Assembly: GCA_016648135.1 (NCBI GenBank)
Contig: JADDOH010002285.1
Coordinates: 1 to 64,000 of the forward strand
Direction of reading: 5' to 3'
Length of the DNA stretch: 64,000 nt
DNA from: Agrypnia vestita
Taxonomy: Eukaryota; Arthropoda; Insecta; Trichoptera; Phryganeidae
Shown here: one piece after another, positions 1 through 11,900 of the stretch
Numbering within the stretch: the first letter of the stretch is position 1
How the letters are laid out: the number at the start of each line of letters is the position of its first letter
The notes under the pieces: model-generated
Databases searched by the model: none
Told to the model about the DNA's origin: nothing
Seen by the model: the letters and a program-made list of their open reading frames with translations, nothing else
Translations under genes and position numbers: made by a program

Positions 1-1484
1 AGAACAAATCTTGCTTCATCAAAAGAGAGGTTGAAACAAAACTGATCACGCTCCTTGGAAGTAGCAGAATTATAAATATTGAGACTTAAAATTCCTGAAA
101 TTGATATCATTAGGTCAAAATATTGTAATAACGCTTCCGTCAATATGAAGAAAACGCGTTTTTACCTACTGACAATTTCAATTACAAACCTTTGTCGTAA
201 TCTATATTCTGTGGTCGTAATTTTAAATATCATTTGCGCCTATCTTTGACATTTGACATATATATGTACCTACCTATGGGTACAAAGTTAAGGGATGTCA
301 CCAATAAATCGGTTTTGCTAATTTCGCGTTCCGTCATTTTTGCGTTAGGAACTTTTCTGCATTTGGGACATAAAAAAGATTTTAGATTATAATAATAAGT
401 AAAAATTGGACTCGTGTCCCAATATACCGCTTTGTATATTTATACTTGAAATACGAAGTTTTATGCTACATAATACGTACTATAGATAGCATACAACCAT
501 AGTATACTAAGAACAGTAATACGTCTTCATACAAACGGCCGCTACCCATTAAAATGTGTGCGTGCGTGATTGGCGCCGTGTACGCACGGACTGTGCCGCA
601 CACATTGACATAGAATATGGGGGCATAAGACGGCGACAGTAAGGGCCGTGCCTTCGGTGCCATTCGCGCTCACAGTCGCCGTTTTAGAAAAAAAATGCGC
701 TTCCCGAAAAAATGCATTTTTTTGTGTTTTGCTTTACTAAAAAGGTGTATTGATTATCACAAAGACTGTGAGTTTTTAAAAGTCTACCTTGATGTTAATC
801 AGCGTTCTTGCAATTTAAGTGCAGAAACTAGGTACACTAATTAGAGAAATTTTCGGGTTTCGTGTCTATCTTATGCGTCGGAATCTTAGACGCTACGATT
901 TAAAAGAAAGGGAGTAAAAATAAAGTGACAACCCCAGCGTCAATGCAAGAGTAGGCTAATAACTCGCCGACAGGCCGGAGATAAACTACTGTTCAAGGTA
1001 TACTGTGATAAAACGTTCGTATTTCAAGTATAAACATGCATATATTATATATTCGCGTGGCGAAGGTAACGTACCGAAACTTACACTAAAATACCAAAAT
1101 CACATTTAATACGAATTTGATTCTGATTAATATTTAATTATACACAAGTGCTTTTGTACAAAATCTTGTGCAATCATTTTGTACAAAAATGATACTGGAT
1201 CACATATTGTACCACGATTTTTGATTTTAATAAAATATAAAGAAATCACTTAAATTAAAAGAGATGTTAGAAAAATCAAGAAATATATTTATTTAAGTGA
1301 CATATAACTATATTTAAACTCAGCACACTGACGAAAATTCATAATTTAATTAACTTGTATTTTGAGCATGCGATGCATGAAATTTTTTTTTATAAACCTA
1401 ATACCAAAATATATAACGTTAAAATTAAATTTAGATGTAATTTTGAAATTATTATAATTTTGGAACATATTTGTGTTGACTACA
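1..1484. other. AT-rich non-coding stretch, nothing recognised
   Basis: No exon, RNA gene or named repeat is visible. If the acyl-CoA dehydrogenase gene starts left of the window, this is part of its intron. The region near 580-680 is locally GC-rich but holds no convincing reading frame. Confidence 0.4.
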
Positions 1485-1650
1485 CCTCTTTCCATTTAAG
1501 AAAGAAAATCGAATTAGCATGTGTAAGCCATGCATACGACGCACGTTGTTTCATTGCGTTGGCGTTTACGAGTATAAACACCAACACAATTCGCATCATA
1601 CGCACGGCTTACACATACTAATTCGATTGTCTTTCTTAAATGGAAAGAGG
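1485..1650. mobile_element. Short MITE with 45-bp inverted ends (copy 1 of 2)
   Basis: The left end (1485-1529) and right end (1606-1650) are inverted repeats of 45 bp with two mismatches. The outermost part reads CCTCTTTCCATTTAAGAAAG. A second, more decayed copy lies at 46128-46256, which supports a mobile family rather than a chance hairpin. No clear target duplication is visible and the superfamily is not assigned. Confidence 0.65.
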
Positions 1651-2487
1651 TCTACCCGTCCGACCGATTAAAGTAGGTACTATAAGTATTAAGAGAACTT
1701 AATAATAAAAAAATAAAAAAATGTCGATTCATAGGAATGTGCACATCCCTTCCATCTGTTGCGAATAACTTAACGTTTGTTTACGTTTTAGAGCATTCTC
1801 ATTGGTTGAATTCATTAATTCCAAATCTGTCAAACTTAAAACGTCCCATTTGACGGCGTCACAATGTTATATGAATAGCTGTCAAGATCCAGATATAACA
1901 TAAAGATCCAGACATTGCTATCTTCAGAGTCGGGCCCTATGAATGGATCACAGATGCTGCATATTTCTTCCAAACCTCAGTGCTTCACAAAACTTCACGT
2001 CGCCGGGATGCTGAACGGTATGGTAGGTACTTGAAATATAGTATGAGATCAGATAATATCATGACAGCGGCGCGGAGATGATCGAGATGAACGCGTTCTA
2101 TGACGACAGGAGCGGGCGGTGATCTTCCTGCAGATGCTGTACGGCGCGGGCGGTGGTCGATTGATAACTGGACCATAAGCCAAAGTGACAATCGGCACAC
2201 AGGAGTAAAGACATATAAGTCCGTCATACTCTCGCCCATGCCCAGGCGTTCGATATGCGTATCATAAAAAGTATATGTGGATACTGGCGGGAATTTCCAA
2301 TTTACTAATTAGTCATTATCCACATGTTATCGGGAGTGTGTCGAAATCTATCGTCGAGCATCGAGTATTATTATGACGTAATACTTATCGAATTTATCAA
2401 AGCGACTTTTACATATGTCTCTCAATTTTTTTTTTTTTTTTTAAGTATTTATTTATTTCTTTTAAATTTATTTATACATATAAATGA

Positions 2488-2532
2488 AGGTAGTTGCTTC
2501 ACTAGACAATGTCTGTTCTGAAGCAACTACCT
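2488..2532 (-). other. Stem-loop close to the LINE 3' end
   Basis: Perfect 14-bp arms (AGGTAGTTGCTTCA and its complement) flank a 17-base loop about 45 bases before the A-tail of the minus-strand LINE. In some LINE families a 3' stem-loop is what the reverse transcriptase recognises; that role here is inferred. Confidence 0.5.
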
Positions 2533-2568
2533 GTACAGTTTTTTTTTTTTTAAGTTTGAACATTAGCA

Positions 2569-2690
2569 AGATATAATATATATAATACACATATATACAC
2601 ACATACATACAAATATACACTCATATACATCTACATATATATACATATACATACACACACATATATATATAATATTAGAAATAAGATTTA
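2569..2690. repeat. TA/CA/TACA microsatellite
   Basis: Mixed ATAT, ACAC and ATACATAC simple repeats in the 3' UTR of the LINE at 2428-3470. Confidence 0.8.
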
Positions 2691-3799
2691 TATATTGTCT
2701 GTAAGAAATAAAACACAAACAAAAGACTATATATTAAAGAATTATACATTTAGACATTGTATATAGGGAGTAAAATCATTCAAACAGAAGCCAACAAAGC
2801 GGTTACCAAATGTAGGCAGATTACAAAATGAAAGCAATGTGTCATACATGACAGCTTTAATTTCATTGCAAAACAATTTTGTGACTATATTAATATGGAC
2901 TGTATTGACTATATTAATATGGATGACACATTGGTCTCATTTTTTGTCCTACCCACACCAAAGAGCCACCTTGTTATTTTATGTTTGAATTCTTTTAACA
3001 CCTTAAGACCCTTTACGTCTAATGGCAGGTTATTGTATATTCTTGGAGCACAAAAAAAGAAAAATCTCTGTCCAAACTTTGTGTTCATTCTCGGCACCGT
3101 GAAGTTTCCACTTATCTTGCTCCTTGTATCCCTGGCCTCTGAACGTGCCTGTGTGGATAGGATCTTAAAAAAATTAATTAATATGGATCTGGTGTACAGC
3201 TGCCGTATGTCCAGCACCTTAAAGGATTTAAATAGCTCTTCAGATTCATATCGAAGCGTCTTCTTATTTATCACCCGAACAACCCACTTCTGGGCCTTCA
3301 CTACGGAATCCAATAAGGTACGTGCCGCCCCCCCCCAAGCGGAGATTGCGTAGCTGATTATGTTCTGACAAAGTGCATAATACACCATTTTTAAAAGTGT
3401 TATATTCATAAAGCCGCGTAAAATTTTAAATACATAAATCAATCCTTATCGTTCTTTCTTATTCAGTACTGCTCGTTTCCTCCCCATTTTCCTATCCTGA
3501 CAGAACTGCATTCTTTTAAATGTTACATTACATAAAAAAACTGATTTTCTATTTCACCAACAGCACACTTCTCTGCCGGCATGGAGGATATTGATCTTAA
3601 GATCGGATTCTTTGGTTTAACACCATACTGGAGGCATTCTGTATTGAAATGTAATTGATTATGGCTTTTCTTTAATAAACAGAGAAGACATGAGCAAGGC
3701 AACTGTGATGGAAATATCTTATAACAGTATTTTTATATTATATACATTCTAATTACTGGATTTTTTCCACAGAGGGATAAAATCATTAATGGAGATAAA

Positions 3800-4195
3800 T
3801 TATAGAAGTCTCACAGAGACGAAGCTATTTATTTATATGGGAGACATGTACGGAATCTTTATAGGATGGCCACAGGGCTTATGACCTGTATTATTTGGTT
3901 TAAGTGATCACTTTACACAATGCAATGTTCAGCGATCCACCGTAAGAACATCAACCGTCATTATTTAACATATGTTCTATATTTTTTCAAATATTTTAAG
4001 GGACTATGCTATAGCCATCTATAATGTGAAGATGTTCTCACAGTGGAATTGGTGAATGTTGCATTGTGTAAAGCGATCACGTAAGCCAGCTAATACAGGT
4101 CATAAGTACTGTTGCCACCCTATAAGGACTTCCGTACATGTTTCCATATGTTTGTAAATAGCTTTGTCTAAATAGACTTCTGTGAAATGTCTTTT
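3800..4195. mobile_element. Decayed foldback MITE (older copy)
   Basis: Two inverted arms (about 3806-3970 and 4025-4190) are an old version of the hairpin at 4561-4948. Both share the core AAGTGATCACTTTACACAAT and a GAGACGAAGCT-like outer part. The arms now differ at many positions. A single arm of the same family lies at 8095-8245. Confidence 0.65.
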
Positions 4196-4560
4196 ATCTG
4201 ATTTTACAATCTCCATACAATCAGTATGTTATCATGACAGATAAAACAAACAACATCTGGACGTACAGAAGGATAGTTGATACAACTCTGATTGTTATCA
4301 ATGACTTGGTTGATGGTTATTTTCTGGAGTGCAAAATTTTCGAAATATAAATCTCCAAAAATAATGGCATTTCTGAAAGTTCATCAAGAAAATTGGAAAG
4401 CACTCGTTGATAGCAACGGAACAGAGACTGTATTCAGGCTTACATGCATGGTGGCTCCAGCAATCTTCAGTGGAATGTACGGTATAAAATCCATAGCACA
4501 ACCAGTAGAGTGAAGCCAGCGATTGTCGTTGTCGGATGTAAAAACGAGAATACTTACTTA

Positions 4561-4948
4561 ATTAATGTATATTATAGATATCTCGCAGAGACGAAACTGT
4601 ATTTATTATGGGAAAGTAGGTATAGAGGTCATTTGGGTGTACATAGGACTTATGACCTATCTTTATGGTTGGCTTAAGTGATCACTTTACACAATTGTAA
4701 CATTCGCCATTTCCATCCATGATAGAATATACCATGCTTATTCATTTTTTGGAAGTTGTATAAATGAATAAGCATGGTATATTCTATCATGGGTGGAAAT
4801 GGCGAATGTTACAATTGTGTAAAGTGATCACTTAAGCCAACCATAAAGATAGGTCATAAGTCCTATGTACACCCAAATGACCTCTATATCTACTTTCCCA
4901 TAATAAATACAGTTTCGTCTCTGTGAGATATCTATAATATACATTAAT
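4561..4948. mobile_element. Near-perfect long hairpin (young foldback MITE)
   Basis: The arm at 4561-4747 and the arm at 4762-4948 are each 187 bases and are reverse complements with only about three mismatches, around a 14-base loop (4748-4761). The reading frames in both directions here are by-products of this symmetry. The family has an older copy immediately to the left (3800-4195) and a half copy at 8095-8245. The low divergence between arms implies recent formation or gene conversion. No transposase is present. Confidence 0.8.
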
Positions 4949-5019
4949 TGATTAATAATGTCTCTGTGACATAAATCCAGCACTGTTCTGAAAGATTTGA
5001 ACAAACTCAAAATATTCTG

Positions 5020-5110
5020 AGAATACTTACCTTGAATTTCAAATTAACGGGGCTCTGCATAATTCGAAATGATTTTTTTTTGTCCCTTGAATTTCGAATT
5101 GATGAGCTTA
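5020..5110 (-). mobile_element. Remnant of Tigger/pogo-type MITE ends
   Basis: Twice this stretch shows the terminal signature CCTTGAATTTCGAATTRAYG seen at the right ends of the elements at 50137-50810 and 42620-43013. It is a decayed fragment without a clear partner end. Confidence 0.4.
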
Positions 5111-5775
5111 TACTATAAAGGTTTTATGACTTTACAAACCTCAATATGTACAAAAAATATTGTTGAATTTGATTTACAAAAAAATTATTTTATAATTTTC
5201 ATTTCATTGCCGATGAGTGGGCGTTTGTTGGACAAGAATAGACATTTGATTGCTTGATACGTACACATAATACAAATAAATCAGGATAATATGTAACAAT
5301 CCACTATCTACCTCGCTAGATACGTATATAGAAATATCTGTTCTGAAGTAGGTAGCTTTTTTTAGCATTTTATCTCCTCAGATCGACATCTAATATTTAT
5401 TTTGAAAGAAAGTACATACAGTAAAAATCAAGAGCAAAATATATATAAAAATTTATCGTGCGAGGTGCAGGAAAAAATGGAAATTAATGCAAAAGATGGT
5501 TTTATATTTCTTATCAAAATAGCGTAATTCATATGGATCTACAAAAGCAATGGCAAGCTATACTAAAAGTATAAGAAACAACATAATTTGATAAAAAGGT
5601 TAATAAAATCAAAAAAAGGGACAAGCAGGACTAAAAAATGTATAAAATATGATAGAATAAATAAAATAAAATGAATAAATAATCAGTTCTCTTACTCTTC
5701 AGGCAAATTCGAAACAAAACAAATGTTGAAAGAGAAATTATAATTTTTTCTTAATCGTCATCAATATTTTTTCAG
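5111..5775. other. Intronic AT-rich sequence, nothing recognised
   Basis: This leads into the first acyl-CoA dehydrogenase exon in the window. The acceptor is a T-rich tract ending TTTTTTCAG at 5775. No other feature is seen. Confidence 0.4.
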
Positions 5776-5937
5776 ATGCAGGCAGCGATGTTGCCAACAT
5801 TCAAACCACTGCAAGGAAAGACGGGGATCACTGGATACTGAACGGTACAAAATCCTGGGTCACCTCTGCGCATGATGGCCGGGCAATCGTTGTTTTTGCT
5901 ACTGTCGACAAAACTAAAAGACATCGTGGCATTACTG
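5776..5937 (+). CDS. ACADS-like: ACAD exon: middle beta domain, FAD side
   Basis: Enters with two bases of a split codon and leaves with one. It encodes AGSDVANIQTTARK, then GDHWILNGTKSWVTSAHDG and VVFATVDKTKRHRGIT. The acceptor is TTTTCAG and the donor GTAACT. The incoming split codon ends in AT, compatible with Asp of the common EPDAGSD motif. Confidence 0.9.
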
Positions 5938-8900
5938 GTAACTATCAACTTTTGTCATTTCTGTTTCAGTTAATAATAATCGTTTTCATCGTTATACAAG
6001 TGATTGAATTTGATCTTTCACAAGGTCTCTCTACTCTATCGCCACGTGCTCTTTATGAAGCTACTAGTTAGTTTAGGTGTAGTGGAAAATAAATGTTGTT
6101 TACGACTTGGCTTGTTGATAGATGATTGAAAATTGATAAAAGTAGAGTCATATGGATAGATGATTGTTGAAGGATAGTCATACAGACAGAAAATTGATGA
6201 AAGGATAGTCATACAGACAGATGGTTGTTGATGGATAGTCATACAGACAGAAAATGATGAAAGAAGAATCATATAGACAGATTGTTGTTGAAGGATAGTC
6301 ATACAGATAGTTGGTTGGTGAAGGATAGTCATATAGATAGATGATTGATGAAAATATTGGTTTAGAGACAGATACTTGATGAAAGGATAAACACAACAAA
6401 TGGCAGGTGAAATGATAGTTATACACACGAAGATATTAGGGATGACTAAGGGCCAGTTGCATCTACTTGGTTTATAGTAATCTTTTGTTTAAACCATTGA
6501 TTATTGCGTTTTACACCAGTCAAACAACCCAATTTTGTAAAAATCTATGGTTTTTATGAAAGATTACTGTAATCCAAATTGATACCTAAGTAAACAGATT
6601 CAACAAATTTTATTTGATATTGTCAGAATGTTGAAGAGCCCAAGTGTGTGAATACAGAGATGTACGGTAAGTAATAATATCTTCTTATTCTTGCAGCCTT
6701 CATCATGGCGCGAGATTCTCCGGGAATCATATTAGGACCGAGGGAAGATCTTATTGGAATAAGGTAAAATTTAGTTATTTTTACTCCCTTTCTTTTAACT
6801 CGTAGCGTCTGCTCGCTTGTCTGTCGAAAAAACTTTGGATCGATTTTTAACCCTTTTCCCGTGTTCCAATCGAGCTGAAACTTTGCAGGCAGACTCATGG
6901 CGACGATAAAAATGATCTAACAAATTTTCGTTTAAAAATTAATAATTATTGTATAATTTTGGATTTTCGGCATTTTTTACTCCCTTTCGTAGCGTCGCCC
7001 GACTCAAGCCCAACACGTGGGGTAAGCGCCTGTTTCAACTAGTAAATGAGAAAGGGAGTATAATAAAAACTTGGTTCTTATGGGTTAGTTTTTTAAACAC
7101 ATTGTGTGAACCACATTAAATATATACACAAATAAATGTGAGTTATTAACATATGTGGTAAAATATGCCTTAAAATTATTTCGATTTTTAACTACTTTTT
7201 AGACCAGTTTTTAAATAAATATTCAGAAATAATTTTTAGGCGTATTTTAGTGTATGTATTAATAATTCGGATGAGTGCCGTATACACATAAAAATAATAT
7301 TGCTTCAAAAATGGCGACATCTATACCGACTCATGAGGATGATAAATTTCAAATATAGCATTAATAAATAAAACTAACACGTGGAACAAGTTTTACAAAC
7401 CTAACATGGCCCTCGTAGCCCATTGGGCATGACACTGGCTTCTTACACCGAAGGTTCCCGGCTCGATTCCCAATGAGGTCACACTTGATCTCTGCGATTT
7501 ACTCAACTCTGGGTGTTTTTTTATGTGTTTCGCTTCTGCTTTTCCTAATGGCCTGTTGAAGCGTAAAATAAAAAAAATACTACTTCAAATAAAATAATTT
7601 AAAAGATGTGTTAGTTAAGTCTAAAAAGAAAAGCCTTTGAATCGTGTATACAGCCAATGACAATGACATACGGAGAGGAGACTATGGCCCTTACAAAGAA
7701 AAGTGTAAAAAAGCTCAAATGCATGCAACGATCCATGGAGAGATCCATACTAGGAGTAAGCCTAAGAGATTAGAAATTATGAAATTAGGCGCAGAGTAGT
7801 GGATATCATGGATCGTGTAGCGAAGCTAAAATGGCAATGAACAGGGCATGTTGCGAGGCAGGATGCTACAAGATGGACTCCCAGAGTTCTGAAGTGGAGA
7901 CCTTGGGAGAATAAAAGAGGCATTGGAAGACCTCAAAAGAGATGGGCCGACGATATAACCGCTGTGGGGGGAAATAAATGGCTACAATTAACAAATAACA
8001 AGGAAAGATGGAAGGGTACGGAAGAGGCCTATATCCAGCAGTGGAGAGATGAAGGCTGAAGAAAAAGAAGAAGAAGTTAGTAAATCATGAGTGGAATTGA
8101 GAACGTTACGTTGTGTAAAGTGATCATTCAAGCCAGGCGTATGATAAATCATAAACCCTATAAATACACAAAAATAAATACTTTTTTTACTTTCATATAA
8201 ATAGCTTCATCTCCATAATATATCTTGATTAATGATATTTCCTCTAATCCAGTATTGTGGTCTTGAAACATTTGAACATGTTTTAAATATTCCGAATATA
8301 TAAAAACTGGTCTCAAAAATAAATGTAGTTTATACTAAGTTTGTTTTTTAATTAATAATATTTTGTTTGTATAACTGTAAGTAATATTTCATTATGTTAT
8401 TGGCATGGAGCCGGTTATTCGATCAGATTTTTAAGAAAACGGATTGTTTGATTGGTAGAAAATACAACTATTACTATTACCACTGCTCAAACAACCGGCC
8501 CTTAATGTTCAGTAGCTTATGAGTTAATCTTTCAGAGCATTATCTACGTGCAATGTGACCTTGGAAGACGTGCGAGTCCATCATGATCAAGTGCTGGGCC
8601 ACGTCGGCGAGGGATTCAAGATTGCCATGGCGCAACTGGACCAGGCCAGGATAGGGATATCATCTCAGGCATTAGGTGAGTGTAATCCTGAAAACATCAT
8701 TTGAGGGGTATAAAAGTAAGGCAGCAATATCTTAAAAATTTAAAAAAATGTTTTGAATGCAGTCACCGAGGATTACTTTTTTAGAATGTACTGAATTTGA
8801 GATTTTATAGGAGATATAGCTCCATCCCTTCTAAAATCATGACTTTCAATCACTAAAAAGCGAAGGCAGCGATCTCAAATCAAACCTTAAGGATGTGTCA

Positions 8901-11900
8901 CGTGACAAAATGGCCGCTTCACACTAAAGCGAAAGTTGATGTCAATTTTACGATTTTAGACTAAAATATTGTAACGAGGCTAAAAAGAATCACGCACTCA
9001 TGTCAAGTGACAGTTGTTTGAAATGGTCACAACACTATTGAAGAATCGAGAGCGGCCTGGCGTAATCTACGGCTTTCGGGAAGCATCGAGAAAAATCTAT
9101 AAAAGCCTGGAAGCCACGAGAAAGTTCTCCTAAACATGCCTAGAAGGTTCGATACCAGCATTAGCCAGATTTAAATATGGGTAGGCCGCGCGCGAGTTGT
9201 TTTAGCGTGCTTGACAGCGGAACAGAAGCGAAGGCAGCTGCGGAGGCCAGGGTGGTCAACCGAGTGATAATTCGACGTCGAATAATCTGGAAAAATTCTT
9301 AAGTATAGGAATAAACCGAGGCAAATAATAAGTGCGGAAATTGGATGGAATGTTCTAGTGAATATTGAATAAAGGGCTCAAGGGTATATTTACGAATGAT
9401 AAATTACGAAACAGTTTAATTTAAAGAATAGCATTAAATTTAACATCAACAATTTAACATAACATTTTGTGCATCAAATAATTAATTAATTAGGAACTAA
9501 TATATCCGTTATTAAATTTCATCATTTTCACTAATTCCTCCCGCAGCCACGACACGTGACAATATCATAGCAAAGACAGCAATATCCAATTATATAAATA
9601 GTGAAAGCAGTCCACTTTTTAGTAGCAATCCACATTTAATTAAATATTTATTTATACATATATATATAATAGGAAAATTTAAGTAGTAATTGTTTTTAAA
9701 AACTTATTTCCAATAAGATGTAAGCTTCATAGATTCCAGAGAAATTTTCTTGAATAGTAATAGTGTTCTTTGTATTTATCTCAGAAACAACTCAGTGGGA
9801 AATTTCCTTGAGTAGTGACATGTTTTTTGTATAATATTTATCTCAGTAACACATCAGTTGGATACTGCTGCCTTTGCTTTAATACCCTCTTTCATACACA
9901 CAAGAATTTAGCATGTTAAGTAGGAATAAGTGAATACAAGAATTGCTTATTTCGCAGGTATATCGCAAGCGGCGTTGGATTGCGCAGTAGAGTACGCTCT
10001 GCACAGACAGGCCTTCGGCGCCCCCTTAGCACAAATCTCAGCTGTGCAGGTTTGTCGAATTTATCGCTCCATAGGTTTACTAGCTGTAATCCGTCAAACA
10101 TGTTGGTACTTTTACATGTCGGTTCTTAGGGATTTATTTTATTAGAATTTTTTTTTTTTTTTAAATTCAAAGGTCACGGATTCGAACCTCACTCCACACC
10201 AGCAAATTAGTCCTAATTTCATAGCACAAGTATTTAGCTTAATTTCAAAATAGTAAGAATATTGATCTGACACATACTCCACGTTAACATCTCTATTTTA
10301 AAAAAAAAATCCCCTAGTAAATAAAACTTTTTTTACAATAGACATGTGTGACATATTTATTAAGACACTAAGGCTGGTGCCACACTGCGCAGATATTCCG
10401 TCACGGAATGCCATTATATTTCTTTCCATACAATATGTGATTAACAAACGCACTGCGCGGATGATCGGTCGACCCATTTGCTTTGCCGATTTTACGTGAC
10501 GAAAGATCTGCACAGTGTGGCACCGCCTAAATCTACTTTTCGAGTGTTTTTTATTTTATAATTTATATATTTTTTATTTGTTCTTTTTACGTAAATTGAT
10601 ATAATTTAACATTTAACATGAAGAAACAATTTATTCTACTATCTCTATGAGAGTCAGAGACTCCTGTATAGAGAAGGAGTATTGCAGGTGTAAAGTTATA
10701 AATAAATCTAAGTACCTAATGCAAAATAAAATCGAATGTATATATAACAATGATTATATACAAATAAATATTATATAATATATTAGATGATAGTATTGGG
10801 GTGAAAGGTGTAATTTGTTGTGAAGTGACATTTTCAAACAGTGTCATGATCATATTTAGTGTCTAGTACATTGACGTATTATAATATAGACACGTTATTC
10901 CCATTCATTTATATGTATAAATAAATTTAAAAGAAATAAATAAAAAAAAATACTAGCCGACTTTCATATGTAGCAAATATTGCATCGAAAGAGACATTAA
11001 ATCACGGCACATTTATTTCACAAATGCTCTGCGTGTAGACAGATAATTTGAAGTCACGGTGACTAAAATAACGTACTCATTCTTGCAATAGTGTATGATA
11101 CTCTGTTCCTTTTTCCCCGGGACTTACTTTTGAATTGCCAAGATTTCACGCTTGTAACGTATTTACAGTTTATTATATCATTGGTCTAGTAGGTGTTTGT
11201 ATACATGTTTTTTGGTTTCAATTTTTAATTTATTCTGATCTCTTATTTTTCTGATTTTTAGATGTTTTACTTTTTCATAAATGTTTCAAAATTAACAAGC
11301 TCGTAGTATTTTTTTTACCGTGTACCAAGAATTCCCACTAGTTTTTATCTAAACTAACCTAACCCATCTTAAACTTATCTAACCTAATTTAACTCAATAA
11401 TTTCTTAATATGTTTTGATGGTCTGTGACATTACTACTTAATTAAGTTTAAAGCACAGACTTTTACAAAAACGGCTTGTTTGAGTACTGGAAAGTACAAA
11501 AATCTTAACTATTACAACAAACCAATTTGATACAACCCGCCCTTTTTCGGTACAGTAGAGGCTCGATTATCCGGACCTCAGTTATACGGATTCGCGATTA
11601 TCCGGATTGTCAACTGCGATCAAACAACTCTGTGGATAGTTTAATCCGTGCATGCCGACATGTCACAACTGTGTTTACGCCCCACGCGATCACTGTCCAC
11701 GCGTTTCATTATTGTTTTTGACAGTTAGGTACAATCATTACTCTGCTTTTCTTTATGCATTAATTTATCTGATTTTCGATTATCCAAATGCCTTACGTCA
11801 TCAATTAGTCCAGGTGATTGAGTCTTTACTGAGTATATTTGATGTATTGCAATAATAAAACTTATTCTTGACGTATATTACACATTTATATCTTCGCTAG

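Larger units (their letters stand above)
2428..3470 (-). mobile_element. 5'-truncated LINE, reverse-transcriptase C-terminal end (jockey/CR1-like)
   Basis: The minus-strand frame 3442-2909 (177 codons) reads like the end of a non-LTR retrotransposon polymerase, with MVYYALCQNIISYAISAWGG followed by a stretch containing YNNLPLDVKGLK. Beyond the stop is an AT/CA-rich 3' UTR (2569-2690), then a stem-loop (2488-2532), then an A-run that reads as T on the plus strand at about 2429-2444. The N-terminal endonuclease and most of the polymerase are missing, so this is a dead 5'-truncated copy. A very short copy of the same 3' end lies at 10903-10950. The family call is by eye. Confidence 0.75.

Noticed and set aside
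2895..3353. Plus-strand frame of 152 codons
   Set aside because: It is the antisense shadow of the LINE polymerase frame, which carries recognisable polymerase motifs on the minus strand.
4444..5010. Frames on both strands with the same peptide (ETKLYLLWESRYRGHLGVH-like and its mirror partner)
   Set aside because: Both are produced by the two arms of the near-perfect hairpin 4561-4948.
6036..6428. Minus-strand frame of 130 codons with repeated CMTI/YMTIL
   Set aside because: It lies across a 30-bp tandem repeat inside an intron, with no splice or homology support.
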